This document shows, piece by piece, positions 1-8,124 of a stretch of DNA of 64,000 nt. The DNA lies in contig NZ_RCOG02000022.1 of assembly GCF_009663685.2 (NCBI RefSeq), forward strand, positions 151,576 to 215,575, written 5' to 3'. Position 1 is the first letter of the stretch; each line of letters opens with the position of its first letter. The stretch comes from Cupriavidus sp. U2. Lineage in GTDB: Bacteria > Pseudomonadota > Gammaproteobacteria > Burkholderiales > Burkholderiaceae. The position numbers were made by a program, and so were the translations under genes. Below the pieces are notes generated by a model. It had not been told where the DNA came from. It saw nothing but the letters and a program-made list of their open reading frames with translations, and did no database searches.

Positions 1-1607
1 AGGGCGACCGGGCGGTGGCCGTACTGAACAAGCTGCGGCTCGCGGACGTCCCGGGCACGCCGACGCTGGCAGACGCCACGGGCGACTGGTTCCGCGACCC
101 CACCAGGGCGCTGTTCGGCTCGCTGGATCCTGTCACGCAGGCGCGGCGCATCCGCGAACTGTTCCTGCTGGTGCCGAAGAAGAACAGCAAGACGACGAAC
201 GGCGCGCTGCTGATGCTGACGGCGCTGCTGCTGAACCGCCGGCCGCATGCCTCCATGATCATGACGGCGCCCGTACAGGACGTCGCAACCCTCGCGTTCG
301 ACGCGGCCCACGGTGCGATCGAACTGGACCCAGTGCTGCAGAAGAAGCTGCACGTGCGCGAGCACCTGAAGAAGATCGTCCACCGGGAGACGAAGGCCGA
401 ACTGGAGATTATGTCGTTCGACCCGTCGGCGCTGACCGGCCAGAAGCCGGTGGCGGTCCTGATCGACGAGTTACACGTGGTGGCCAAGATGAGCAAGGCC
501 GCCAGCGCCATCCGGCAGCTGCGCGGCGGGATGCTTCCATTCCCGGAAGCCTTCATGGCGTTCATCACCACGCAGAGCGAAGAGGCGCCGGTGGGCGTCT
601 TCAAGGCCGAGCTGATGAAGGCCCGGGCGATTCGGGACGGCCGCCAGCGCGGCGCCATGCTGCCGGTGCTGTACGAGTTCCCGCCGGCGATGCAGAAGGA
701 CCCTTCGCAGTGGCAGAACCCGGCGAACTGGCCCATGGTCACGCCGAACAACGGCAAGTCCATCACGGTCGAGCGCCTTCAGGAAGAGTTCGAGACTGCC
801 CGCAACACCGGCGAAGAAGAGCTGCGCGCGTGGGCGTCGCAGCATTTGAACGTCGAGATCGGCTTGGCGCTGCGGTCTGACAGCTGGGCCGGCGCCGAGC
901 AGTGGGAGAAGCAGGCGGCGCCGAAGCGCTGCACTCTCGCTGCGTTGCTGCGCCGCTGCGAAGTGATCGACGTGGGCGTGGACGGCGGCGGCCTGGACGA
1001 CTTGCTCGGGCTGGCTGCCGTGGGCCGATGCCGGGAAACCGGGGACTGGCTCGCGTGGTGCAAGGCCTGGGCGCACCCGATTGTGCTGGAGCGCCGCAAG
1101 TCGGAAGCCGCGAAGCTGCTCGACCTGGCCGGTTCCGGCGACCTGGTGATCGTCGACGCGATCGGCGACGACGTCGAGCAACTGGCGCAGGACGTCCTGC
1201 AAATCTACGAAGCCGGGTTGCTGGACAAGATCGGCGTCGACCCGAGCGGCATCGGCGCGGTGCTGGATGCGCTGTCCGCCGCCGGCATCCCGGAGAAGAA
1301 CGCCAACGGCGAGGACATGATCGTCGGCATCACGCAGGGCTACAAACTGAACGGCACGATCAAGACGACCGAGCGAAAGCTGGCCGAAGGCACGCTGTGG
1401 CACGGCGGCAGCGAGCTGATGAACTGGTGCGTCGGGAATGCGAAGGTGGAGCCCAAGGGCAACGCGATCCTGATCACGAAGCAGGCCAGCGGCACGGCGA
1501 AGATCGACCCGCTGATGGCGCTGTTCAGTGCGGTAGCGCTGCTCTCCCTCAATCCCCAGCCGGCTGACGACCTGGCCGACTTTTTGGCGAATCCGATCAT
1601 CGTATGA
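1..1607 (+). CDS. Phage terminase large subunit (5' end outside window)
   Basis: This is the ATPase and nuclease that pumps phage DNA into the prohead and cuts the concatemer. The frame is already open at the first bases of the window (frame starting at base 3), and a GTG at 15 gives 530 residues. It is probably not the true start, because the family usually has more residues before the ATPase. Counted from that GTG, a Walker A-like segment LVPKKNSKTT lies near residue 55 and a Walker B segment VAVLIDELH near 145. The C-terminal RNase H-fold nuclease shows the acidic positions in GVDGGGLDD, GVDPSGIG and KIDPLMAL. The next gene, portal, overlaps by 4 bases. The small subunit should lie immediately upstream, outside the window. 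Confidence 0.93.
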   Translation, partial: GDRAVAVLNKLRLADVPGTPTLADATGDWFRDPTRALFGSLDPVTQARRIRELFLLVPKKNSKTTNGALLMLTALLLNRRPHASMIMTAPVQDVATLAFDAAHGAIELDPVLQKKLHVREHLKKIVHRETKAELEIMSFDPSALTGQKPVAVLIDELHVVAKMSKAASAIRQLRGGMLPFPEAFMAFITTQSEEAPVGVFKAELMKARAIRDGRQRGAMLPVLYEFPPAMQKDPSQWQNPANWPMVTPNNGKSITVERLQEEFETARNTGEEELRAWASQHLNVEIGLALRSDSWAGAEQWEKQAAPKRCTLAALLRRCEVIDVGVDGGGLDDLLGLAAVGRCRETGDWLAWCKAWAHPIVLERRKSEAAKLLDLAGSGDLVIVDAIGDDVEQLAQDVLQIYEAGLLDKIGVDPSGIGAVLDALSAAGIPEKNANGEDMIVGITQGYKLNGTIKTTERKLAEGTLWHGGSELMNWCVGNAKVEPKGNAILITKQASGTAKIDPLMALFSAVALLSLNPQPADDLADFLANPIIV

Positions 1608-2911
1608 ACCAGACCAAGCAGAAACCGCCGGGGCGGGTGAAATCCGCCATCGCGGGAGCGCTCGCTGGTTGGATTGGCGTGCCTCTCGGCCTCGAATCGT
1701 GGGCATTCTGGGCTGCCTGGTTCGGTGGGCGCAATTTCACCGGGGAATCGGTGACTGTGAACTCGACGCTACAGCTCAGCACCGCCTGGGCCTGCGTCCG
1801 CCTGCTGGCCGATACGCTGTCCACGCTCCCGCTGAACGTCTACCGGGAAAGTGGCGACACCAAGACCCTGGCGAAGGATCACGAGCTGTACAGGTTGCTG
1901 CATACCCGCCCCAACGCCGACATGACGGCAGCCGTTTTCTGGCAGGTGTATGTCGCGTGCCTGATGCTCTGGGGCGCGGCGTACGTGGAAAAGCGCCGGA
2001 ACGTGACCGGCGGCCTGACCGCCCTGGACATCCTCCAGCCGGCGTGCATGAAGCCGCCCCGCGTGCGCGAGGACGGCAGCGTGGAATGGCGGTATGCCGA
2101 TCCTGTCCTGAAACGCGAGCGCGTCATCCCCGAGGACGACCTGTGGTACCTGCCGGCGTTCACGCTGGATGGCCTGAACGCCCTGTCGCCGGTTCAGATG
2201 GGCGCAAACGTATTTGGCGGCGCCATTGCTGCCGATCGGGCCAGTGCTGCGACCTTCAAGGACGGCATGAAGTCGGCCGGCCTGGTCACGATGGATGCGG
2301 TGCTCAAGCCGGGCCAGCGTGATGACATCCGCAAGCACGTGAAAACCGTCAGCGACGAAGGCGGGTACATGGTGCTGGAGAAGGGGGCAGGCTTCCAGCA
2401 GCTGAAGATGAATCCGCAGGACGCGGAGCTGCTGGCCACGCGCGGCTTCAACGTGGAAGAGATCTGCCGGTGGTACCGCGTGCCGCCCTGGATGGTGGGC
2501 CACACCGAGAAATCGACGTCGTGGGGGACTGGCATCGAGCAGCAGATGATCGGGTTCGTGACCTTCAGCCTGCGGCCGTGGGCGGTGCGCATCGAGCAGT
2601 CGATCAGCAAGGACCTGGTGCGCGTCCCCGAGCGTGACGTGGTATCGGCGGAATTCGCTCTGGAAGGCCTGTTGCGCGGCGACAGCGCGTCCCGTGCCGC
2701 CTTCTACTCGCAGATGACGCAAAACGGCATCTACACGCGGGACGACTGCCGCAAGAAGGAAAACATGCCGCCGATGGGCGGGAATGCGGACGTGCTCACC
2801 GTCCAGTCCAATCTGGTGCCCATCGACAAACTGGGCGAGAACAATCCGGCCACCACGGCGAAGGATGCCTTGGCCGCCTGGCTCACCTCGGAGAGCAGCG
2901 ATGCAACGTAA
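1604..2911 (+). CDS. Phage portal protein, HK97 family
   Basis: The portal forms the dodecameric ring at one capsid vertex through which DNA enters and to which the tail is attached. At 435 residues it has the usual length of HK97-type portals. Recognisable family segments are the N-terminal STLQLSTAWACVRLLADT stretch, the EEICRWYRVPPWMVG motif near residue 285 and the following WGTGIEQQ segment. The ATG overlaps the terminase stop by 4 bases (ATGA), which suggests translational coupling. The 3' end overlaps the protease start by 11 bases. The order terminase, portal, protease, capsid is the standard HK97 head module. Confidence 0.95.
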   Translation: MNQTKQKPPGRVKSAIAGALAGWIGVPLGLESWAFWAAWFGGRNFTGESVTVNSTLQLSTAWACVRLLADTLSTLPLNVYRESGDTKTLAKDHELYRLLHTRPNADMTAAVFWQVYVACLMLWGAAYVEKRRNVTGGLTALDILQPACMKPPRVREDGSVEWRYADPVLKRERVIPEDDLWYLPAFTLDGLNALSPVQMGANVFGGAIAADRASAATFKDGMKSAGLVTMDAVLKPGQRDDIRKHVKTVSDEGGYMVLEKGAGFQQLKMNPQDAELLATRGFNVEEICRWYRVPPWMVGHTEKSTSWGTGIEQQMIGFVTFSLRPWAVRIEQSISKDLVRVPERDVVSAEFALEGLLRGDSASRAAFYSQMTQNGIYTRDDCRKKENMPPMGGNADVLTVQSNLVPIDKLGENNPATTAKDALAAWLTSESSDAT

Positions 2912-3575
2912 ATCCGCCGCGTTCAAGACACGCGCGTTCGAATGGGACACCAAGGCCGTCAAAGATGACGGCCTTTTTTCTGGCTACGGCTCCGTGTTCG
3001 GTGTGGTCGACAGTTATCGCGAAGTGGTGGCGCCCGGGGCCTTCAAAGCCAGCCTGGCCGACCTCGATGCGAAGGGCCGATCCTTGCCGATTCTGTGGCA
3101 ACACCGCACCGGCGAGCCGATTGGCGACTGGACTTCGCTCGTCGAGGACAGCACCGGCCTGAAGGGGGACGGCGCCCTTTGGCTGGACGACGCGCCGTAC
3201 GCAAAGATCGCCTATCGGGGCATGAAGGCGAAAGCCATCACGGGCCTGTCGATCGGCTACTACGTGCGCGACGACAGTTTCGACGAGAAGACCCGGGTGC
3301 GGACGCTGAAGGCGGTGGACCTGGTCGAAGTGTCGATCGTGACTGTGCCGGCCAACGACGCCGCGCGTATCGACGCCGTCAAGTCGGCCATCGCGCACGG
3401 CGCCCTCCCATCCCTTTCCGACTTTGAAGGGCTCCTGCGCGAGGCAGGCTTTTCGAAGTCACAGGCTGCGGTCATCGCCAATCGTGGCCTGAAACACCTG
3501 CTCCAGAGCGAGTCTGGCAGCACGGCGAACGATGTAAATCGGCTGCTGGACAGCCTCAAATCCCTATCCTTCTGA
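2901..3575 (+). CDS. HK97-family prohead protease (peptidase U35/S78)
   Basis: This serine protease removes the N-terminal scaffold (delta) domain of the capsid protein during prohead maturation. The reading frame is open further upstream, but the ATG at 2901 gives a normal 224-residue protein beginning MQRKSAAFKTRAF, so that start was chosen. It overlaps the portal by 11 bases. The likely catalytic pair is visible: His68 in PILWQHRTGEPIG and Ser117 in ITGLSIGYYV, followed by the acidic segment LVEVSIVTVPAND near 141-153. The capsid gene starts 7 bases downstream. Confidence 0.93.
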   Translation: MQRKSAAFKTRAFEWDTKAVKDDGLFSGYGSVFGVVDSYREVVAPGAFKASLADLDAKGRSLPILWQHRTGEPIGDWTSLVEDSTGLKGDGALWLDDAPYAKIAYRGMKAKAITGLSIGYYVRDDSFDEKTRVRTLKAVDLVEVSIVTVPANDAARIDAVKSAIAHGALPSLSDFEGLLREAGFSKSQAAVIANRGLKHLLQSESGSTANDVNRLLDSLKSLSF

Positions 3576-3582
3576 GGACACG

Positions 3583-4986
3583 ATGATGAAACGAAACTAT
3601 CTGGGCACTTTCTGCGCTGTCGCCGGCGCGCTGATGGCGTCGATGCTGACGATCGACGCGCACGCCGCGACGACCGTGGTATCGAGCGTGCTCAACCACG
3701 CCGACATCCTCGGTGCGCTGAGCGATCACGGTCTGGGCCTCGCTGGTCTCGGCGCGGCGGGCACCGTTGCATCGATGGCACGCAAGAGCGGCACGGGCGG
3801 CGATCCGTCGCCCGAGCAGGTGATGGAGCAGGTCACCGCCGAGCTGAAGCGGATCGGCGACGAGGTCAAGAAGTCGGGCGAGCTGGCGCTGAAGGAAGCC
3901 AAGAGCGCTGGCGAGGTGAGCGCCGAGACCAAGGAAGCGGTCGACAAGCTGCTGGTGAAGCAGGGCGAACTGCAGGCGCGCCTGGACGACGCCGAGAAGA
4001 AGCTGCTGCGCCGCGGCTCGAACGACCCGGAAGGTGCCAAGTCGGTCGGCTCGGAGTTCGTCGAATCGGAGGGCTACAAGGCCTACGTGGCCGAGGGTAA
4101 CTACAAGAAGGGCTTCAGCCACCAGGTGAAGGCCGTGGTTACCATCACGTCGGACCCCGCTGTCGCAGGCGACACCATCGCCCCGGACCGCCTGCCGGGC
4201 ATCCAGACGCCGCCGCAACGCCGCCTGACGGTGCGCGACCTGCTCACCCCGGGCCGCACGGCATCGAACCTGATCCAGTACGTCAAGGAAACCGGCTTCC
4301 AGAATATGGCCGCGACGGTCGCGGAAGGCGCGAAGAAGCCGCAGTCGGACCTGACGTTCGACCTGCTGGCCCAGGCGGTGGTAAAGATCGCGCACTTCGT
4401 GAAGGCATCGACCGAAATTCTGGCCGACGCCCCGATGATGCAGAGCTATATCGACGGTCGCCTGCGTTACGGCCTGGCCTTCAAGGAAGAAGCCCAGCTG
4501 CTCAACGGCTCCGGTGTGGGCAACAACCTGAACGGCATCTACACGCAGGCCACGGCCTACGTGGCGCCGATCACCATCGCCAACCCCACCCGAATTGACG
4601 TGCTGCGCCTGGCGCTGCTGCAGGCTGAGCTGGCCGAGTACCCCTCGACCGGCATCGTGCTGCACCCGTCCGACTGGGCCGCGATCGAGCTGACCAAGGA
4701 CACCACCGGCGCATACATCTTCGCGAATCCGCAAGGCATCGCGCAGCCGGCGCTGTGGGGCCGTCCGGTGGTGGCGACGCAAGCCATGACGGTGGACACG
4801 TTCCTGACGGGCGCGTTCAAGCTCGGCGCCCAGATCTTCGACCGCCAGCAAGCTTCGGTGATGGTGGCCACCGAGAACGAGGACGACTTCGTGAAGAACA
4901 TCGTCACGATCCTGATCGAAGAACGGCTGGGCCTCGCTGTGTACCGTCCGGAAGCCTTCGTGAAGGGCGACATCACGCCGGCGTAA
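3583..4986 (+). CDS. HK97-fold major capsid protein with signal-like N-terminus
   Basis: This is the main shell protein, 467 residues. Residues about 75-145 are a charged, helical, coiled-coil-like stretch that matches the cleavable delta scaffold domain. The HK97-fold shell domain follows from about residue 155, with family features such as the AEGAKKPQSDLTFD region and the C-terminal RLGLAVYRPEAFVKGD. Unusually, residues 1-29 read like a Sec signal peptide: basic MMKRN, a hydrophobic core, then AHA before an Ala-Thr. The start is supported by a GAGGA ribosome site just upstream of tandem ATGs. The internal ATG at 3775 (residue 65) lacks such a site, so the extension is probably translated. 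It would be lost when the scaffold is cut. Confidence 0.94.
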   Translation: MMKRNYLGTFCAVAGALMASMLTIDAHAATTVVSSVLNHADILGALSDHGLGLAGLGAAGTVASMARKSGTGGDPSPEQVMEQVTAELKRIGDEVKKSGELALKEAKSAGEVSAETKEAVDKLLVKQGELQARLDDAEKKLLRRGSNDPEGAKSVGSEFVESEGYKAYVAEGNYKKGFSHQVKAVVTITSDPAVAGDTIAPDRLPGIQTPPQRRLTVRDLLTPGRTASNLIQYVKETGFQNMAATVAEGAKKPQSDLTFDLLAQAVVKIAHFVKASTEILADAPMMQSYIDGRLRYGLAFKEEAQLLNGSGVGNNLNGIYTQATAYVAPITIANPTRIDVLRLALLQAELAEYPSTGIVLHPSDWAAIELTKDTTGAYIFANPQGIAQPALWGRPVVATQAMTVDTFLTGAFKLGAQIFDRQQASVMVATENEDDFVKNIVTILIEERLGLAVYRPEAFVKGDITPA

Positions 4987-5002
4987 CAGCGCCGTCCGCA
5001 AC

Positions 5003-5024
5003 GCCCCCGGCTACGGCCGGGGGC
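5003..5024 (+). other. Very stable hairpin with UACG tetraloop
   Basis: A perfect 9-bp GC-rich stem closes a TACG loop on a C-G pair, the cUNCGg class of extra-stable tetraloops. It sits 16 bases after the capsid stop and just before the GGAGA ribosome site of the next gene. No T-run follows, so it does not look like a terminator. A role in protecting the 3' end of the abundant capsid message, or in tuning translation of the next gene, is inference. Confidence 0.6.
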
Positions 5025-5038
5025 CACGGAGACCCATC

Positions 5039-5260
5039 ATGATCACAGTGAAAGCACTGACCCGCTTCGTGCATCACGACATCGACGCACATGCCGGCGA
5101 CGAGGTGCAGATGAGCGAAGCGCTGGCCAAGGACCTGGGCAAGGTCGGACTGGTCGAAGCCCCGAAATCGACGTCGACCGACAAGCCGGCACCGGCCGAA
5201 AAGGCCGCGCCGACGCCCGCGAACAAGAAGGCGCCGGACCCGAAGAACAAGGGAGCCTGA
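5039..5260 (+). CDS. Small hypothetical phage head-region protein
   Basis: A 73-residue protein with a GGAGA ribosome site eight bases before its ATG. The N-terminal 45 residues look folded (MITVKALTRFVHHDIDAHAGD...). The C-terminal 28 are a low-complexity Pro/Ala/Lys tail with repeated PAPAEKAAPTPANKKAP-like sequence. Small proteins of this kind sit between capsid and first connector in many HK97-type phages and may decorate or assist the head, but no function can be assigned. It is followed one base later by the gp6-like connector gene. Confidence 0.75.
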   Translation: MITVKALTRFVHHDIDAHAGDEVQMSEALAKDLGKVGLVEAPKSTSTDKPAPAEKAAPTPANKKAPDPKNKGA

Positions 5261-5261
5261 C

Positions 5262-5606
5262 ATGCCGATCCTCGCTCTCGACATGGTGAAGTCGCACCTG
5301 CGGGTCACGTGGGCGGACGAGGATCAGCTGATCGGCCTGTACCTGGCAGCGGCTGAAGGCGCCGCCGCGTCGTTCCTGAACCGTCAGTTCTACAAGACCA
5401 CCGAGGAAATGGCTGCGGCCGTCCTGGCGGGCACGGCCGGCGACGACCCGATGGTGGCCAACGCCGAGATCCAGGCCGCCGTCCTGCTGACTGCTGGCCA
5501 CCTGTACAGCAACCGCGAGGACGTTGTGGTTGGCGCAACTGTCGCCGAGCTGCCGCGCGGCGCCCGCGACATGCTGCAGCCCTACCGCGTGGGGCTGGGT
5601 GTATGA
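5262..5606 (+). CDS. Head-tail connector, gp6-like
   Basis: A 114-residue protein of the Phage_gp6 connector type, which forms the ring that docks under the portal. It starts with the typical MPILALDMVKSHLRVTWADEDQLIGLYLAAAEGAAASFLNR pattern: short strand, then a helical region with regularly spaced acidic residues and an Ala-rich helix ending in LNR. Its position directly after the capsid genes fits. It overlaps the next gene by 4 bases (ATGA). Confidence 0.85.
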   Translation: MPILALDMVKSHLRVTWADEDQLIGLYLAAAEGAAASFLNRQFYKTTEEMAAAVLAGTAGDDPMVANAEIQAAVLLTAGHLYSNREDVVVGATVAELPRGARDMLQPYRVGLGV

Positions 5607-5938
5607 GGGCCGGCCAGCGCAGCGAGCTGGTGCAGATCCAGCGCCCCGCCGACGGCCAGGACGATCTCGGCCAGCCTACCGTTGGCTGGGCCACGGTCCG
5701 GCCGGTGTGGGCCAACATCCTGCACCGCTCCGGCATCGAAGCAATTCGCGCGGACGCGCCGGCATCGATCGTGCAGGCCAGCGTGCGGATTCCGTGGCCT
5801 GCGGCTGACGGCGTGACCACGGCCATGCGCGTCCTGTGTGCCGACGGCACCGCATACGGGATCAAGGCGATCTTGCCGGACCGCGTGAAGCGCCAGTTCG
5901 TGGACCTGGTGTGCGAGACAGGGGCGTCCGATGGCTAA
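5603..5938 (+). CDS. Head closure protein
   Basis: A 111-residue protein starting MRAGQRSELVQIQRPADGQDDLGQP, the beginning typical of the head-closure (Phage_H_T_join, SPP1 gp16-like) family, which seals the DNA channel after packaging and receives the tail. The conserved W-A-x-I segment follows (PVWANILHRSG). It overlaps both neighbours by a few bases, suggesting coupled translation in the connector operon. Confidence 0.83.
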   Translation: MRAGQRSELVQIQRPADGQDDLGQPTVGWATVRPVWANILHRSGIEAIRADAPASIVQASVRIPWPAADGVTTAMRVLCADGTAYGIKAILPDRVKRQFVDLVCETGASDG

Positions 5939-6281
5939 TTCGGCAGAAGCGATTGTCGTCGGGGCGCTGAAAACCATCACCGGCCTGAAGATATTTCCAG
6001 ACGTGGCGCCCACGGGAACGGCCGGGCCGTACGTCACCTATCAGGCCGTCGGCGGCCAGGACGTGAACGGGCTGGACGGTCCCGCCGACCTCGAGAATCA
6101 GCGCATGCAGATCACGGTGTGGTCCGCCACGCGCTCGGCGACGGTCGACACGATGCGCGCTGCCCGCGCGGCTCTGGTGGCTGCCGGGGGCATCCCGATT
6201 GGCGCTGCCGTGAGCCAGTACGAGGAAGACACCAAGCTGTACGGCAGTCGGCTGGATTTCTCGGTCTGGTTTCGGCCCTGA
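5931..6281 (+). CDS. Tail completion protein, DUF3168 family
   Basis: A 116-residue protein with the DUF3168 pattern: a short N-terminal helix, then KIFPDVAPTGTAGPYVTYQAVGG, then the LENQRMQITVWSATRSATVDTMRAAR segment. The family acts as tail terminator, capping the tail tube and joining it to the head. It overlaps the head-closure gene by 8 bases. A terminator-like hairpin separates it from the tail tube gene. The gp10-like gene that often lies between head closure and DUF3168 is found further downstream here (7678). Confidence 0.8.
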   Translation: MANSAEAIVVGALKTITGLKIFPDVAPTGTAGPYVTYQAVGGQDVNGLDGPADLENQRMQITVWSATRSATVDTMRAARAALVAAGGIPIGAAVSQYEEDTKLYGSRLDFSVWFRP

Positions 6282-6298
6282 TTCACTGATTTTCCCTC

Positions 6299-6320
6299 GC
6301 CCGCCCTGCGCGGGCTTTTT
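6299..6320 (+). terminator. Rho-independent terminator between head and tail genes
   Basis: GCCCGC, a five-base loop, GCGGGC, then five T residues. It lies 18 bases after the tail-completion stop and before the tail-tube ribosome site. In a late operon it would act as a partial terminator or need antitermination. The same arms recur inside the gene at 12048. Confidence 0.7.
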
Positions 6321-6337
6321 CATCTGAAGAGGTCAAC

Positions 6338-6979
6338 ATGCCATCTACCGCAATCTCCGCGCAGGGCTCGAAACTGGAAATCTCCAGCACCGCTGGCTCG
6401 GCGAAGACGCTCACCGCCATCGCGCTGGGCTTCCCGACCATCCTGACGTCCGCCGCCCACGGCCTGACCAACGGTGACGTCGTGACCCTGGCCGGGCTGA
6501 CCGGCGCTGATGCCGCTCTGCTGAACGGCCTGACGTTCGTGGTCAAAAACAAGACCACTAACACGTTCGCAATCGACGTCGACACGACCGGGAAGACGGT
6601 GACGGCCGCCGGTACTGCCACGCCGCTGAACTGGGTCAAGATCGAGAACTTCGTGTCGTTCAAGGGCTTCGATGGTCAGGCCAGCGACATCGACGTCACG
6701 GATCTGGATTCGACCGCGAAGGAGTCGATCAGCGGCCTGCAGGACTGGGGCAACTTCAGCTTCGACGTGAACAAGGACTTCACTGATCCGGGCCAGCTGG
6801 CGCTCGACGCGGCCAAGCGCGCGAGCCAAAAGAAGACCTTCAAGCTGACCCTGCCTAACCTCAAGACCAAGACGTTCGACGGCAACGTCAAGAACACGCC
6901 CCTGGAGGGCGGCGTCGACCAGGTGCTGAAGGCCACGGGCGTGAACATCAAGATTTCTGGCGACGTGGTGGACGCATAA
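6338..6979 (+). CDS. Major tail tube protein
   Basis: A 213-residue protein that should form the stacked rings of the tail tube. The position (after tail completion, before the G/GT chaperones) and the Thr/Asp-rich beta-strand pattern, including SFKGFDGQASDIDVTDLDSTAKE and ISGLQDWGNFSFDVN, are typical of siphophage tail tube proteins. An inserted segment at about residues 30-80 (AHGLTNGDVVTLAGLTGADAALLNG) resembles the small beta domain found inserted in many phage tail proteins. The start has an AAGAGG ribosome site. One base separates its stop from the next ATG. Confidence 0.87.
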   Translation: MPSTAISAQGSKLEISSTAGSAKTLTAIALGFPTILTSAAHGLTNGDVVTLAGLTGADAALLNGLTFVVKNKTTNTFAIDVDTTGKTVTAAGTATPLNWVKIENFVSFKGFDGQASDIDVTDLDSTAKESISGLQDWGNFSFDVNKDFTDPGQLALDAAKRASQKKTFKLTLPNLKTKTFDGNVKNTPLEGGVDQVLKATGVNIKISGDVVDA

Positions 6980-6980
6980 C

Positions 6981-7385
6981 ATGCCGATTCTCTCCAAAAA
7001 GGCGATTCTCGAAGCGGCGGACCTCGAAACCAAGGATGTCGAGGTCCCCGAGTGGGGCGGTAGCGTGCGCGTGGCTGTGATGTCTGGCCGCGATCGGGAC
7101 GAGTACTACGCGCGCCAGGGCGAGGGCAAACTGCCCTACAGCCTGTTCTCGGCGAGCATCCTGGTGGCCACAGTGGTGGACGAGGACGGCAAGCCGCTCT
7201 TCACCGCCGAAGACATCGATCCGCTGCGGGCGAAGAGCCAGGCAGCAATGGATCGGGTGTTGGCTGTGGCGCTCAAGATCAACGGGCTTGGTCCCGGCGC
7301 CATCGAGGAAGCGGAAAAAAACTCCGACGCCGCCCCGAGCGGCGATTCTGGTTCCGCCTCGCAGCTCTCCTCGGCTGCCCAGTAG
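6981..7385 (+). CDS. Tail assembly chaperone G
   Basis: A 134-residue protein in the position of lambda gpG, which coats the tape measure protein during tail assembly. The sequence (ILSKKAILEAADLETKDVEVPEWGG, then VMSGRDRDEYYARQGEG) matches G-like chaperones of beta-proteobacterial siphophages. Residues 110-114 are encoded across a slippery A AAA AAC heptamer at 7316-7322. Ribosomes that do not slip finish with a low-complexity Ser/Ala tail at 7385. Those that slip back one base make the longer GT protein. Confidence 0.85.
   Translation: MPILSKKAILEAADLETKDVEVPEWGGSVRVAVMSGRDRDEYYARQGEGKLPYSLFSASILVATVVDEDGKPLFTAEDIDPLRAKSQAAMDRVLAVALKINGLGPGAIEEAEKNSDAAPSGDSGSASQLSSAAQ
7316..7322 (+). promoter_or_regulatory. 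Programmed -1 ribosomal frameshift site (A AAA AAC)
   Basis: In the G frame the codons are GAA AAA AAC, giving the classic X XXY YYZ heptamer. The -1 frame is open from here through 7678 and encodes RFWFRLAALLGCPVAEAQ, typical of the T part of GT proteins in related phages, joined without a gap to the next ORF. A G/GT frameshift is a conserved feature of long-tailed phages. The efficiency and any stimulating structure cannot be judged by eye. Confidence 0.9.
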
Positions 7386-7678
7386 CCGAAGCGCAAATGC
7401 GGGTCTCGGCGGCGGAGTTCGTCGAGTGGATGGCCTTCTATAGCATCGAGCCGTGGGGCAGCCACTACGACGATCTCCGAGCCGGCACGATCGCATCGAT
7501 GATCGCCAACGTGAACCGCAACCCGAAGGCTGCGCCAGACCCATTCAGGGCATTGGACTTCATTCCATGGAATGACAGCTCGGGCGCCCGCGAGCCGGAG
7601 CCCGAGCCGGTGCTGCTGGACGACCCGGAGGCGCAGTCGAGGCTGATCGAGCAGGTGATGTTCCCGAAGAGATCGTGA
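7322..7678 (+). CDS. Tail assembly chaperone T part of GT frameshift product
   Basis: This is the -1 frame extension, about 118 residues after the slip, giving a GT fusion of about 232 residues starting at 6981. It contains RVSAAEFVEWMAFYSIEPWG, a hallmark of the DUF4035-type T domain, which binds the tail tube protein while the G part binds the tape measure. An in-frame ATG exists at 7397, but the conserved residues before it and the slippery site argue that it is made by frameshifting. The TGA overlaps the next ATG (TGATG). Confidence 0.88.
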   Translation, partial: LRRRPERRFWFRLAALLGCPVAEAQMRVSAAEFVEWMAFYSIEPWGSHYDDLRAGTIASMIANVNRNPKAAPDPFRALDFIPWNDSSGAREPEPEPVLLDDPEAQSRLIEQVMFPKRS

Positions 7679-8124
7679 TGGCATCCCGCAAAAACTTCGA
7701 AGTCGTGAATGGTGACGCGCTTCGGAACGTCCTGCTCGCCGCCGAAGAGGTGGCCAGCGAGTCCGTTCTGCGCCAGGCAGCTGTCGCCGGCGCGCGCGTC
7801 ATCCATGCCGAGGTGCAGCTGCGCGCGCCGGTGGCAACAGTCCTGTTCGAAGGGCGGAAGCGGAAGCATCCACCCGGGTTCCTACGCAAGAACATCATCA
7901 TCGCGTATGACGACGATGAATCGGTCCCCGGAAAGCTTGCGTCCTACTTGGTCACCTGGACAAAGGAAGCGTACTACGGCCGATTCGTTGAATTCGGCAC
8001 GTCGAATATGGCTGCTCAACCGTTCCTGCGGCCCGGGTTCGAAGCGAAGAAGAGGGCGGCGGCAGCTGCTGTCGACGAGGTCATCCAGAGGAAGGCCAAG
8101 GAGCTGATGAGTGGGAACCGCTAA
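7678..8124 (+). CDS. HK97 gp10-family tail protein
   Basis: A 148-residue protein with the HK97_gp10 signature at its C-terminus: [23 protein letters not shown], near residues 100-124. The family is a head-tail or tail-completion component, similar in role to lambda gpZ. A GTG just upstream is in frame, but the ATG overlapping the T stop is preferred. It is unusual for this family to sit after the tail chaperones and before the tape measure, since it more often lies in the connector cluster. The last 14 bases overlap the tape measure start. Confidence 0.85.
   Translation: MASRKNFEVVNGDALRNVLLAAEEVASESVLRQAAVAGARVIHAEVQLRAPVATVLFEGRKRKHPPGFLRKNIIIAYDDDESVPGKLASYLVTWTKEAYYGRFVEFGTSNMAAQPFLRPGFEAKKRAAAAAVDEVIQRKAKELMSGNR

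Noticed and set aside
1604..2322. Overlapping plus-strand frames inside the portal gene
   Set aside because: Arg/Ala/Gly-rich frame shadows with no family features.
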